64,000 nt of DNA from Paracoccaceae bacterium. Its GTDB lineage: Bacteria; Pseudomonadota; Alphaproteobacteria; Rhodobacterales; Rhodobacteraceae. Every line of letters begins with the position of its first letter. Position 1 is the stretch's first letter. The stretch spans positions 1 through 64,000 of the forward strand of contig JALUYI010000042.1 in the NCBI GenBank assembly GCA_027013095.1, in the 5' to 3' direction. The translations under genes were made by a program, and so were the position numbers. The notes under the pieces were generated by a model. The model was not told the DNA's origin. It made no database searches and was given only the letters and a program-made list of their open reading frames with translations. Shown here piece after piece: positions 19,929-28,076 of the stretch.

Positions 19929-20600
19929 TCAGGCGTCCGTCTGGCGCGACAGGATGGTCGAGAATTCATCTGCCAGCCGGTCAAGACCGGCGGCCAGTTT
20001 GTCCGCATCCGCCGACAGCTTGTTGTAGAAAATGACCGCCGGGATTGCCGCCAGAAGGCCCAGCGCCGTGGCAACCAGGGCTTCGGCAATCCCCGGCGCG
20101 ACGACTGCAAGGTTGGTGCTCTGCTGCGCTGCAATCTCCTGAAACGCATTCTTGATGCCCCAGACGGTCCCGAACAAACCGACAAAAGGCGCGGTTGAGC
20201 CCACCGTGGCCAGAAAGGTCAGCCCATGATTGAGGCGCGCGACCTCTTCGGAAATTGCAATGTCCATCGAGCGATCGACACGCGCCTGCACACCGGGGAT
20301 CATCCGCCCGTCGGTGCGGCGCGAGCGCTCCCATTCGGTCATGCCCTTGCAAAAGACGCGCTCAGAGGCTCCACGCGGCGTCTCGCGGATTCGGCCAAAT
20401 AGCAGATCCAGCGGCTCTCCGGACCAAAAGGCCTGCTGGAACATTTTGGCGTCGCGCTTGGCAATGCGGAAATTGATGAACTTCTGGATGATGATCGCCC
20501 AGGACCAGAAGGATGACAGGATCAACGCCAGAAGCACCAGCTTGACAACGAAAGCGGCGCGCAAGAACAGCGCGAGAATTGAAAAGTCTACGGGTTGCAT
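19929..20600 (-). CDS. tolQ: Tol-Pal proton channel protein TolQ
   Basis: Three-helix inner-membrane subunit of the TolQR motor. Helices at about 8-32, 125-150 and 160-185; the second and third carry the MotA/TolQ/ExbB signature TVGSTAPFVGLFGTVWGIKNAF and IAEALVATALGLLAAIPAVIFYN. 223 aa is typical. First gene of the tol run, 104 bases after ybgC. That gap contains a tandem ATACCAAAT repeat. Confidence 0.96.
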   Translation of the reverse strand: MQPVDFSILALFLRAAFVVKLVLLALILSSFWSWAIIIQKFINFRIAKRDAKMFQQAFWSGEPLDLLFGRIRETPRGASERVFCKGMTEWERSRRTDGRMIPGVQARVDRSMDIAISEEVARLNHGLTFLATVGSTAPFVGLFGTVWGIKNAFQEIAAQQSTNLAVVAPGIAEALVATALGLLAAIPAVIFYNKLSADADKLAAGLDRLADEFSTILSRQTDA

Positions 20601-20654
20601 CAGCCTGCTCTATCTGGAGGTCCGCCGGTCTGGCATTCTCCGTTTTGGGACGTC

Positions 20655-20683
20655 ATACCAAATCTCAGCGGGCAATACCAAAT
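20655..20683. repeat. Tandem 9-bp direct repeat upstream of tolQ
   Basis: ATACCAAAT occurs at 20655-20663 and again at 20675-20683, exactly 20 bases apart, about two helical turns. It lies 55-83 bases before the tolQ start, in the ybgC-tolQ gap. Same-face spacing suggests a dimeric or tandem regulator site; the regulator is unknown. Confidence 0.5.
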
Positions 20684-20704
20684 TTTTGCGCCGGGAACAG
20701 CCGT

Positions 20705-21115
20705 TTATTCCACTGCCTGGGTCAATTTTTGGCGAATTTCCGCCGGAATCCGCCGAGCACGCCCATTCTGGGCAAGGCAGACAAGGGTCACGGCAGCCGA
20801 AAACAGCCGGGTCTGCGCCCTTGACACCGTTTGCTGCAGAAAGATCCGTGCGCCGGTCAGGGCGCGAATGCGGCTGTGGACCACGAGATCATCTTCAAAC
20901 TGGGCGCTGGCCAGATAATCCGCTTCGATATGCCGGACCGCAAACACGATCCCATCCGCAGCCTTCAGGCCCAGTTGATCCACCCCGAGGGCGCGAATGT
21001 ATTCGCTGCGCGCGCGCTCGATGAACTTCAGGTAATTGGCGTAATAAACGATACCGGCCAGATCTGTGTCCTCGTAATAGACCCGCAGCCTAAACCGATG
21101 CGTCTTGTCGGTCAT
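20705..21115 (-). CDS. ybgC: Tol-Pal-associated acyl-CoA thioesterase YbgC
   Basis: Hotdog-fold thioesterase (136 aa), commonly encoded at the head of tol-pal clusters and thought to act in phospholipid-related acyl transfer. The signature YYEDTDLAGIVYYANYLKF is at residues 13-31, with the presumed catalytic Asp18. ATG 21115 has GGAGGGG exactly seven bases upstream. The start overlaps the 3' end of the preceding hypothetical gene by 26 bases. Confidence 0.94.
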   Translation of the reverse strand: MTDKTHRFRLRVYYEDTDLAGIVYYANYLKFIERARSEYIRALGVDQLGLKAADGIVFAVRHIEADYLASAQFEDDLVVHSRIRALTGARIFLQQTVSRAQTRLFSAAVTLVCLAQNGRARRIPAEIRQKLTQAVE

Positions 21116-21770
21116 CCTCAAGCCCCTCCAACAATTTGCCGGCCCTTGCCGCCAGCCGTATCGCGTGGCTGCGATCGGTCGCCGAGGGGGGCAGCGCCGG
21201 GTCATACGCCGCCCGGATCACCGCCGCATAGGCGGGTTTCACGATACACATGCCGTTGCCCGGAACGATAGCGATGGGGCTGTCCTCGTCAAAGGCCTCG
21301 TCCCCCCACAACAGGATGCACTGGGTCATCTGCCCGACGCCCAGCGTCTGGATCGGTGTCTCGGCCATGTAGTCGTCATAGCGCAGCAGCACGATGCAGA
21401 CCTTGATCGCGCCGTTTTCGTCGAACGAGAAGGTCCGGTATTGTGTTGCCCCGGTGCGTTTCAACGAGCCTTTCAGGATGTCGAAATCCGGCAGCAGCTT
21501 GTCCAGATTCGGCACCATGTCCAGTTCATCCCAGTCCTGACAGAAAAAGAACATCAGATTGGCGCCCAGTTCGGGGTCGGTCTCAACAAAGGCCATGTCG
21601 GCAATTCCCAGCACCGAGGTCATGGCATCCTTGAGGTGGTCCAGCGTCTCATCGTCCACGCCAAAAACCACCGGGGCAATCGGGCGGCCCCAGCGCGAGA
21701 AACGATAGGTGCCGTCCTTGGCGCGAAACAGCGCCTCGATACGGTCGGCAGGCAGGGTGTCATCGCTCAT
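21090..21770 (-). CDS. Conserved-looking cytoplasmic protein of unknown function
   Basis: 226 aa, acidic, no signal peptide or membrane helix. Notable segments are FRAKDGTYRFSRWGRPIAPVVFGVD near the N-terminus, FFFCQDWDEL (about 95-104) and IVPGNGMCIVKPAYAAVIRAAYDP (about 170-193). I do not recognise the family. It starts directly at the ruvB stop (TGAATG) and overlaps ybgC by 26 bases, so it is embedded in a translationally coupled ruvB-orf-ybgC chain. Confidence 0.8.
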   Translation of the reverse strand: MSDDTLPADRIEALFRAKDGTYRFSRWGRPIAPVVFGVDDETLDHLKDAMTSVLGIADMAFVETDPELGANLMFFFCQDWDELDMVPNLDKLLPDFDILKGSLKRTGATQYRTFSFDENGAIKVCIVLLRYDDYMAETPIQTLGVGQMTQCILLWGDEAFDEDSPIAIVPGNGMCIVKPAYAAVIRAAYDPALPPSATDRSHAIRLAARAGKLLEGLEDDRQDASV

Positions 21771-22802
21771 TCAGTCGTCTCCAAACAGATCGGGTTCAGC
21801 CCCGTCCACAGGAGGCTCCAGCCCAAGATGGCGCCACGCCCGGGCCCCCAACATCCGCCCGCGGGGGGTGCGTTGGATCAGGCCCTGTTGCAGCAGATAG
21901 GGTTCAACCACCTCTTCTACAGCATCGCGCGCCTCAGACAATGCGGCAGAAATGGTCTCAACCCCCACCGGGCCGCCGCCATAATGTTCGGCCAAAAGCC
22001 GCAAATAGCGCCGGTCGGCCCCGTCCAGGCCGATCTTGTCAACCCCCAACCGGTTGAGGGCATGATCGGCAACCTTGCGTGTGATCTTGCCGTCTCCCTC
22101 CACAACGGCGAAATCCACGACCCGCCGCAATAGCCGGCCTGCCACCCGCGGCGTGCCACGCGACCGGCGGGCAATCTCGCGCGCGCCGTCAGGCAGGGCC
22201 TTTATCCCCAAAAGTCCGGCGGCTCGGGTGACGATCTGCAACAACTCGTCCTCGGTGTAGAACTCCAGCCGGATCGGAATGCCAAAGCGGTCGCGCAGCG
22301 GCGTTGTCAACAGGCCCAGACGCGTCGTCGCCCCGACCAGTGTGAATGGTTGCAGGTCGATCCTAACGGTGCGCGCCGCGGGCCCCTCACCGATGACGAG
22401 GTCCAGTTCGAAATCCTCCAGCGCCGGGTACAGCACCTCTTCAACCACCGGGTTGAGGCGGTGGATCTCGTCAATGAACAACACATCACCCTTGTCGAGA
22501 TTGGTCAGGATCGCAGCCAAATCTCCGGCACGCGCCAGCACCGGACCGCTGGTCATGCGGAAATTTACCCCCAGCTCGCGGGCGATGATCTGGGCGAGAG
22601 TCGTCTTGCCAAGTCCGGGCGGGCCGTGGAACAGCGTGTGGTCCATCGCCTGCCCCCGCTTTCGCGCGCTTTCGATGAATACCTTCAGATTTGCGCGCGC
22701 GGCCTGCTGTCCGGTGAAATCCTGCAACGTCTGGGGCCGCAGGGCGCGGTCCGCATCCTGTGGCTGCTCTTCAGGGCGCAAGATCGGGTCTGATTCGTCC
22801 AT
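21771..22802 (-). CDS. ruvB: Holliday junction branch migration helicase RuvB
   Basis: AAA+ motor that drives branch migration with RuvA. Walker [12 protein letters not shown], Walker [12 protein letters not shown], and the C-terminal winged-helix ending [17 protein letters not shown] are all present. 343 aa is standard. Three bases after ruvA and abutting the next hypothetical gene. Confidence 0.98.
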   Translation of the reverse strand: MDESDPILRPEEQPQDADRALRPQTLQDFTGQQAARANLKVFIESARKRGQAMDHTLFHGPPGLGKTTLAQIIARELGVNFRMTSGPVLARAGDLAAILTNLDKGDVLFIDEIHRLNPVVEEVLYPALEDFELDLVIGEGPAARTVRIDLQPFTLVGATTRLGLLTTPLRDRFGIPIRLEFYTEDELLQIVTRAAGLLGIKALPDGAREIARRSRGTPRVAGRLLRRVVDFAVVEGDGKITRKVADHALNRLGVDKIGLDGADRRYLRLLAEHYGGGPVGVETISAALSEARDAVEEVVEPYLLQQGLIQRTPRGRMLGARAWRHLGLEPPVDGAEPDLFGDD

Positions 22803-22805
22803 CCC

Positions 22806-23531
22806 TTATCCTTTCGGGGCCAGCAATCGCAGGCAGGCCCGGATCAGGGTCTGGGTGTTCGGCGCCTCTGACGCGGCCGTCGCCTCGGCGATGGCGCTGG
22901 CCGCCTCACCCTGCCCGTAGCCGAGGTTGACCAAGGCTGACAGGGCCTCGGCGCGGGCCGCGGCGGCGCCGCTTTTGGCCGCCTGCGCCAGTCCCGAGGA
23001 GGGCGAACCAGCCCCAGAACCGCTGGATTCTGCAGGATCGGGCGCGACGGAATCGATCACGGAGGAGGCTACCACCTCGCGGTCCGCCTGCATGGTTTCC
23101 ACCGCCCCCGCCGCCCCCATGGCAATGACCGAGGGGGCCTTGTCCTTCAATTCGATCACCACACGTTGCGCCAGCTTTGGGCCAACACCCGGCGCGGCCT
23201 TGATCGCGGCCGCATCGCCCAACGAGATCGCCCGCGCCACCCCGTCCGCGCCCAGCGTGCCTGAAATCGCCAGCGCAACCTTTGCCCCGACCCCCTGCAC
23301 GCCGGTCAGAAGGCGGTGCCATTCCTTGTCGGCAAGCGTGGGAAACCCAAACAGTTGCAGGTTGTCTTCGCGCACCAGAAGATCGGTATAAAGCGCAACC
23401 CGCCCGCCGGGGACCGGCATCAGCGCCAATGTCGGCTGGCTGCAGTAAACGATATAGCCAACACCATTCACATCGATCAAAACATGGTCCGCCCCGCGAT
23501 ATTCCAAACGTCCGCTAATCTTTCCAATCAT
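22806..23531 (-). CDS. ruvA: Holliday junction DNA-binding protein RuvA
   Basis: Forms the tetramer that holds four-way junctions for RuvB. The N-terminal OB domain ([26 protein letters not shown]) is followed by helix-hairpin-helix motifs ([14 protein letters not shown] and [19 protein letters not shown]) and a C-terminal domain that touches RuvB (about 190-241). At 241 aa it is longer than the E. coli protein (203), owing to an Ala/Ser-rich linker at about 150-190. The start overlaps the ruvC stop by four bases. Confidence 0.97.
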   Translation of the reverse strand: MIGKISGRLEYRGADHVLIDVNGVGYIVYCSQPTLALMPVPGGRVALYTDLLVREDNLQLFGFPTLADKEWHRLLTGVQGVGAKVALAISGTLGADGVARAISLGDAAAIKAAPGVGPKLAQRVVIELKDKAPSVIAMGAAGAVETMQADREVVASSVIDSVAPDPAESSGSGAGSPSSGLAQAAKSGAAAARAEALSALVNLGYGQGEAASAIAEATAASEAPNTQTLIRACLRLLAPKG

Positions 23532-24043
23532 CGGCCGCGCGCCTCCGCCCGCTCAAGAGCAGCCGCCAAACGCCCGGAAAACTGTGCGTGGTGCGCATGG
23601 CACAATGCGATCGCAAGGGCATCTGCCGCATCCGGGCCGTTGATGCTGGCCGTCGGAAACTGGGTCTGCACCATGTGGATCACCTGATCTTTCTGGGCGT
23701 GCCCCACCCCGACCACCACTTTCTTGATCGTGTTGGGGGCATATTCGGCAACCTCCAGACCGTGCGCGGCCGGCACCAACAAGGCAATCGCCCGCGCTTG
23801 CCCCAGTTTCAACGTGGCTGCGCCGTTGGTGTTGACAAAGGTCTGCTCGACCGCCGCGGAATCGGGCGAATGGCGCTCAAACACCTCGTCCAGCGCGATG
23901 TGCAAACGCAACAGACGCGTCGCCAGCGGCCCTTGGCCAGAGCAGCACACCCCGTTTGCCACGTGGGTTATCCGACCGCCAGAGACATCAATGATGCCCC
24001 ATCCCATGTGGCGCAACCCCGGATCGATTCCCATGACGCGCAT
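23528..24043 (-). CDS. ruvC: Crossover junction endodeoxyribonuclease RuvC
   Basis: Resolves Holliday junctions by paired nicks. Asp7 in [10 protein letters not shown] begins the catalytic acidic set; [23 protein letters not shown] and the [15 protein letters not shown]-terminal motif complete it. The start ATG 24043 (171 aa) is preferred because the family begins exactly at this motif; the frame extends to 24094 without homology. First gene of the ruvCAB run, preceded by a LexA-box-like element. Confidence 0.97.
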   Translation of the reverse strand: MRVMGIDPGLRHMGWGIIDVSGGRITHVANGVCCSGQGPLATRLLRLHIALDEVFERHSPDSAAVEQTFVNTNGAATLKLGQARAIALLVPAAHGLEVAEYAPNTIKKVVVGVGHAQKDQVIHMVQTQFPTASINGPDAADALAIALCHAHHAQFSGRLAAALERAEARGR

Positions 24044-24077
24044 CCTGCCCCCATCCTTCCGACATCCCTGTGGTCTT

Positions 24078-24128
24078 GTTCTTATTGTGCGCAACTAGCA
24101 CGAAACAAGAACATTTACCAGTATGTTC
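24078..24128 (-). promoter_or_regulatory. LexA-box-like operator upstream of ruvC
   Basis: On the minus strand GTTC-N7-GTGC (24112-24098) differs by one base from the alphaproteobacterial SOS box GTTC-N7-GTTC. A mirrored, looser half (GTTC at 24079-24082) lies across a 7-base centre. A perfect GAACAT/ATGTTC inverted repeat with 8-base spacer (24109-24128) overlaps the far side. The sites lie 36-85 bases before ruvC, where they would cover a promoter with a TTGTTT -35. Confidence 0.55.
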
Positions 24129-24306
24129 GGCTTTTTTTGCGCGCACGACAGGGCGTGGGAAAAAAAGTTCGACGGCCTGCAAAACCGTAATACGCCGAAG
24201 ACGAAAATTACGTCGTTTTCAGGCCGGAATTTCAGCGATTCTGTCGCTTTCAAACCTCAGCAAACCCCTATGCAATGGACGCATTCCGGCCATGCAACAT
24301 GACCAA

Positions 24307-24335
24307 TTGTCAAACCGTTACACGATCCGTAAATG
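24307..24335 (+). promoter_or_regulatory. Candidate promoter of the DUF1127 gene
   Basis: TTGTCA (24307-24312), 17 bases, then TAAATG (24330-24335). This would give a leader of about 45 bases before ATG 24386. The -10 is weak; inference from position and spacing. Confidence 0.35.
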
Positions 24336-24385
24336 CGCTTTGCGAAACCGGCGCAGCTCCGGCCAACCTGAAAAAAAGGAAGTGC

Positions 24386-24607
24386 ATGATGGCTACTTTT
24401 GAAACCTCTCGCCCGGCACCTTTCGGAGCCGTTACCGTATACCGCGTGATCTCTGCGTGCAGCGAATTCCTGACCGCGCTGCTGGCGTGGAACGATGCCC
24501 GCAAGACGCAGAAAATCCTGTCGCGTCTCAGCGCGCATGAACTGAACGATATCGGCCTGACCCCGGCAGATGTCGAGGCAATGACACGGCGCGCGCGACC
24601 CTTCTGA
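24386..24607 (+). CDS. Small DUF1127 (YjiS-like) protein
   Basis: 73 aa. The C-terminal half carries the DUF1127 pattern: WNDARKTQKILSRLSAHELNDIGLTPADVEAMTRR, an arginine-rich short helical pair. Such proteins are abundant in alphaproteobacteria; one in Rhodobacter sphaeroides (CcaF1) binds RNA, and others affect phosphate and carbon metabolism. Starts at ATG 24386 after AAGGA (five-base spacing); ATG 24389 is the alternative. The gene is a stand-alone unit with its own promoter candidate and a strong terminator. Confidence 0.88.
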   Translation: MMATFETSRPAPFGAVTVYRVISACSEFLTALLAWNDARKTQKILSRLSAHELNDIGLTPADVEAMTRRARPF

Positions 24608-24635
24608 AGGCCCCGCGTAAGATTTCAAACACCGC

Positions 24636-25007
24636 TCACGGGGGCCGCAATCGCAGGATTGTGGCCCTTTTTCGGATCAGCCCCCTGTCTTCCAGTATGG
24701 GCCGCACCGCGTCACGAAGTTTCAAGGTCAGGCTGTCGGGGCGCATGACAACCACACCGATCTGCGTGGTGACGTCGGATTTGTCATATGAGGCCAGCCG
24801 CGCCGCGTAGCGCGAGTCCCCGATCTGCAGCAGGATCGCGACCTTGAGAATCGTGATCATCAGAAAGACAACGTTGAATAGAAGCCATGGAAAGCGGATC
24901 GAGGCAATCAGGCGGAACAGAACCCCGATCCAACCAAACGGCAAAGGGCGAAAGCCGCCCCGGTTTTCCGTTCGCCCTTGCTGCCTCTTTTGCGCCACAG
25001 CCGTCAT
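24636..25007 (-). CDS. Small single-pass membrane protein of unknown function
   Basis: 123 aa from ATG 25007 (MTAVAQKRQQ). A basic N-terminus, one long hydrophobic stretch (about 27-61, RFPWLLFNVVFLMITILKV), then a soluble tail rich in Arg with DVTTQIGVVVMRPDSLTLKLRDAVRP. No recognised domain. The frame extends to 25055 without a better start. Its last codons encode the terminator hairpin of the convergent DUF1127 gene. The gene lies 63 bases from prmA, in the same direction. Confidence 0.65.
   Translation of the reverse strand: MTAVAQKRQQGRTENRGGFRPLPFGWIGVLFRLIASIRFPWLLFNVVFLMITILKVAILLQIGDSRYAARLASYDKSDVTTQIGVVVMRPDSLTLKLRDAVRPILEDRGLIRKRATILRLRPP
24642..24672 (+). terminator. Strong intrinsic terminator of the DUF1127 gene, inside the opposing gene
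   Basis: Arm 24642-24652 pairs with 24657-24667 (11 bp, one G-T wobble), loop GCAG, then TTTTTC. It lies 35 bases after the DUF1127 stop and inside the last codons of the leftward gene ending at 24636, so the hairpin doubles as coding sequence on the other strand. Confidence 0.88.
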
Positions 25008-25070
25008 GAGTCGTCCCTGTCCTGTCCGCCATATCGGCGACAGGATAGGCGACAATCTGTAACCAGGTGT

Positions 25071-25949
25071 TTAACGCGCCGATTTTTTCAGCGTCAGCGT
25101 GCTCCACCCCTGCAGCGTGTCGTGATGGATCATCCCAAAACCCTCGGCGGCATAGGCGGCCATAACCTCGTCAGCCTGCTCATCGAGGATCCCGGACAAG
25201 ATTAGGATCCCCCCGTTCCGGCTTGTGCGGCCCATGTCGTGGGCAAGCTCCAACAAGGGGGCCTTCAGGATGTTGGCAAAGATCAAATCAAAGGGAGCAG
25301 CCCCGGCGAGCGTCGGATCGTCAAAACCGGCGCAGGTCACGCAGGGGAAGGCGCCGTCCATATCGTTAAAGCGCAGGTTGGCCGTGGCAGTCTCCACCGC
25401 AACCGCATCAATGTCGCTGGCAATGATCGCCGCCTCGGGCCAGAGCTTGGCCGCCGCCATTGCAAGGACCGCTGTGCCGCAGCCGATATCGGCCACCGTG
25501 ACCGGCTGAAAGCGGTTTTCCGCCAGACGATCCAGCGCGATCAGGCAGCCTTTGGTGGTGCCGTGATGACCGGTGCCAAAGGCCATGGCCGCGTCGATGG
25601 CCAGCGCCACGACCCCATCCGGAACCTTGTCCGCATCATGGCTGCCATAGAGGAAAAACCGCCCGGCGGTGACCGGAGCCAGCTCACGCCGAACATGGGC
25701 AACCCAGTCAACCTCGGGCAGCTCGGAAACCGAGAAAGGGCGGGCCTCAAAGGCGGCGGCCAGCAACGCCAGCCCCGCTTGATCCGGGGGGGCGACGAAA
25801 TAACCGCCGACCTCCCAGACGCCCGAGCCGTCCTCGACCTTCAGCACCCCAACCCCGGTTGGCGCCGGTGTCAGCGCCTCCATGGCCTCAGCCAGCCGAT
25901 CCGCGGCCGATTTGGAGCCAAGCGTCGTCAGTGCGGTAAACGTGGTCAT
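25071..25949 (-). CDS. prmA: Ribosomal protein L11 methyltransferase
   Basis: S-adenosylmethionine-dependent enzyme that trimethylates L11. The SAM-binding motif is VADIGCGTAVLAMAAAK, the substrate loop AMAFGTGHHGTTKGCL, and the post-motif ANILKAPLLELAHD (equivalent to the usual NIL motif). 292 aa from ATG 25949 (MTTFTALTTLG); the frame continues upstream to 26096 but the added residues look non-homologous. The N-terminal L11-recognition domain is present. Confidence 0.93.
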   Translation of the reverse strand: MTTFTALTTLGSKSAADRLAEAMEALTPAPTGVGVLKVEDGSGVWEVGGYFVAPPDQAGLALLAAAFEARPFSVSELPEVDWVAHVRRELAPVTAGRFFLYGSHDADKVPDGVVALAIDAAMAFGTGHHGTTKGCLIALDRLAENRFQPVTVADIGCGTAVLAMAAAKLWPEAAIIASDIDAVAVETATANLRFNDMDGAFPCVTCAGFDDPTLAGAAPFDLIFANILKAPLLELAHDMGRTSRNGGILILSGILDEQADEVMAAYAAEGFGMIHHDTLQGWSTLTLKKSAR

Positions 25950-26031
25950 CGGTGCGCCATCCTGTTCTGTACAACTGTCAGGCCGGATACGGCGCAGCGC
26001 CCACCACGTCAAGGCGTCCGGACAGAGACTG

Positions 26032-26673
26032 CTAAGTTGCGCGCCCCGGTCCCGTCGGGCAGCGCACGCCTGTGCCGCCAAGTCCGCAATAGCCATCCGG
26101 GTTCTTGGCCAGATATTGCTGGTGATATTCCTCTGCCAGATAATAGTCGGGACGCGGGCCGATCTTGGTGGTCACCGGCCCCAGCCCCGCCTCGGCAAGG
26201 CGCCTTGCGTAAACTTCGGCCGAGGCCTTGGCCGCTGCCAGTTGTTCCGCATTGCTGGCATATAGAACCGAGCGGTATTGTGATCCTCTGTCGTTGCCCT
26301 GCCGGTCTCCCTGCGTCGGATCGTGCCCCTCCCAAAACCGGGCGAGGATATGATCCAGGACGGTTTTCTTGGGGTCAAAGACGACTTCGACCACCTCGGC
26401 ATGGCCCGTGTTGCCGGTGCAAACCTCCTCATAGGTTGGATTCGGGGTCAGACCTCCGGCATAGCCAACCGAGGTCACCCAGACACCCTTTGCGGACCAG
26501 AACAGACGCTCAGCACCCCAGAAACAGCCCATTCCAACCAGCAAGCTGTGCAGCCCATCGGGGCGCCCACCGGACAGCGGGCGACCATTAACGAAATGCA
26601 TCCGGGCGGTCGAGATCGGCTCGCTGCGGCCCGCCGGCGGAGCAAGCACCCGGGATCTGGGAAAAAGGCTCAT
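26032..26673 (-). CDS. msrA: Peptide-methionine (S)-S-oxide reductase
   Basis: Repairs oxidised methionine. The catalytic Cys50 is in GMGCFWGAE; further signatures are [26 protein letters not shown], and a C-terminal [20 protein letters not shown] with the resolving cysteines. 213 aa is the long MsrA form. AGGAGA eight bases before ATG 26673 supports the start. Confidence 0.96.
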   Translation of the reverse strand: MSLFPRSRVLAPPAGRSEPISTARMHFVNGRPLSGGRPDGLHSLLVGMGCFWGAERLFWSAKGVWVTSVGYAGGLTPNPTYEEVCTGNTGHAEVVEVVFDPKKTVLDHILARFWEGHDPTQGDRQGNDRGSQYRSVLYASNAEQLAAAKASAEVYARRLAEAGLGPVTTKIGPRPDYYLAEEYHQQYLAKNPDGYCGLGGTGVRCPTGPGRAT

Positions 26674-26726
26674 GGTGGTGATCTCCTGTTCTCAACGGTC
26701 AGCATATGCACGCGCGGCGCAGGCGA

Positions 26727-28076
26727 TCAACCCCTTTCGGGCCGGGCCTTCCGCCCGAGGCGGCCGAGATAGCACCAGCAGGTCAGGACAGCGGCAATCC
26801 CGACCAGCGCGCTGACCATCGCCTGCCCGTATATTGCCCCGGGTGAGGCAAACCCGCGGCTGAACAGCAGGATCGCCGGAAACAGCAGCACACCGTCGCG
26901 CAACCAGTTCCAGGCGGTGGACCATAGCGGGTGCCCCGTGTTGTTAAAAGCGGCGTTGGCGACAAACATCCCGCCGGTAAAAACCCAGCCGAGCGCCCCG
27001 ACATGGGTAAACGCAGCAACCACCCGTGCAGCCTCGAAATCCAAACTGAACGCCCGCGTAAGCGTATCAGTCAATAGCCAAAGCAGGCCCCATGCGGCCA
27101 GCGTGTAGATCAGGCAAAACACCAGTGCATCGCGAAACACCCAGACAACCCGATCATAGAGAACCGCACCAAAATTCTGCCCGAAAATGCCGCCGATCGC
27201 CGCCGAAAGGGCAAACAAGCCGCCAAAGGCCAGAACGGTCAGGCGCGCGACCACCGCCCAACCGGCGACGGCGCTGTCGCCAAAGCCGGAAATGGCGGTG
27301 GTTACGACGTAATTCCCAAACGGGGTGGATAGTTGCGTCAGCACCACCGGCAGCGCAACCAGCACGAACGGGCCCAGCAAGCGCCGAAAATCTCGCCAGC
27401 CTATCCGCCCAACCAAATCGTGATGACCGACAACAAAATAGACAGACAGGCTGGCCGACAGCACCCGCGCCGTGGCCAGCGCAAACGCAGCCCCGTCAAG
27501 GCCGAACCCCAAGCCATAGATCAGAACCGGGTCGATGACCATTGACACGAGGCCCGAAGTCACCGTCACCATCATCGCGCGCACGCCGTCCCCTTCGGCA
27601 CGCAAAACCGCCGAGCCGATCATACCAAGCGCCATCACCGGCAGCGAGGGAACCGAAATCAGCAGATAGCGCGAGGCCGCCCGCGCGGTCTCTCCTGACG
27701 CGCCCATGAGTGCCAGCAGATCGGCGCGAAACCACAGGATCAGAGCGGCCACGCAGAACTGCACGACAAATGCTGCGATGCCGCAGACGCTGGCCTGTCG
27801 GCGCGCCTCTGCGCGATCGCTGCGGCCAATCAGATGCGAAACCGTGGCCGTGGCCGCGACACCAAAGCCGATGCCGACGGAAATCGCAAAAAATTGGATG
27901 GTCCAGGCAAACCCAAGCGCCGCAATCAGCCGCTCGACCCCCAAAAGCGAGATCCAGAACAGGTTGGCCGCATCGATCAGGAACATGAACATCACCCCGA
28001 CCGATCCGGCCAGCGTCATACGCACCACATGGCCCATGGTGGAGCCGCTGAGGAACCGTCCCTGAATTCGCGTCAT
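26727..28076 (-). CDS. MATE family efflux transporter
   Basis: 449 aa with 12 hydrophobic helices in two halves. Typical MATE features are the paired internal repeats and GIGFGVAATATVSHLIGRSDRAEARRQ in the first half, with GGIFGQNFGAVLYDRV in the second. Members export drugs or cationic metabolites using sodium or proton gradients; the substrate is unknown. The start overlaps the upstream MFS gene's stop (ATGA, 28073-28076), so the two transporters are coupled. Confidence 0.9.
   Translation of the reverse strand: MTRIQGRFLSGSTMGHVVRMTLAGSVGVMFMFLIDAANLFWISLLGVERLIAALGFAWTIQFFAISVGIGFGVAATATVSHLIGRSDRAEARRQASVCGIAAFVVQFCVAALILWFRADLLALMGASGETARAASRYLLISVPSLPVMALGMIGSAVLRAEGDGVRAMMVTVTSGLVSMVIDPVLIYGLGFGLDGAAFALATARVLSASLSVYFVVGHHDLVGRIGWRDFRRLLGPFVLVALPVVLTQLSTPFGNYVVTTAISGFGDSAVAGWAVVARLTVLAFGGLFALSAAIGGIFGQNFGAVLYDRVVWVFRDALVFCLIYTLAAWGLLWLLTDTLTRAFSLDFEAARVVAAFTHVGALGWVFTGGMFVANAAFNNTGHPLWSTAWNWLRDGVLLFPAILLFSRGFASPGAIYGQAMVSALVGIAAVLTCWCYLGRLGRKARPERG

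Larger units (their letters stand above)
24044..24385. other. Divergent intergenic region, ruvC / DUF1127 gene
   Basis: 342 bases with no convincing gene. It holds the inverted-repeat SOS-like site near ruvC (24078-24128), a T-run around 24134, several short inverted sequences, and a candidate promoter at 24307-24335 for the rightward gene. An open frame from 24275 runs into the DUF1127 gene but has no ribosome site of its own. Confidence 0.6.
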
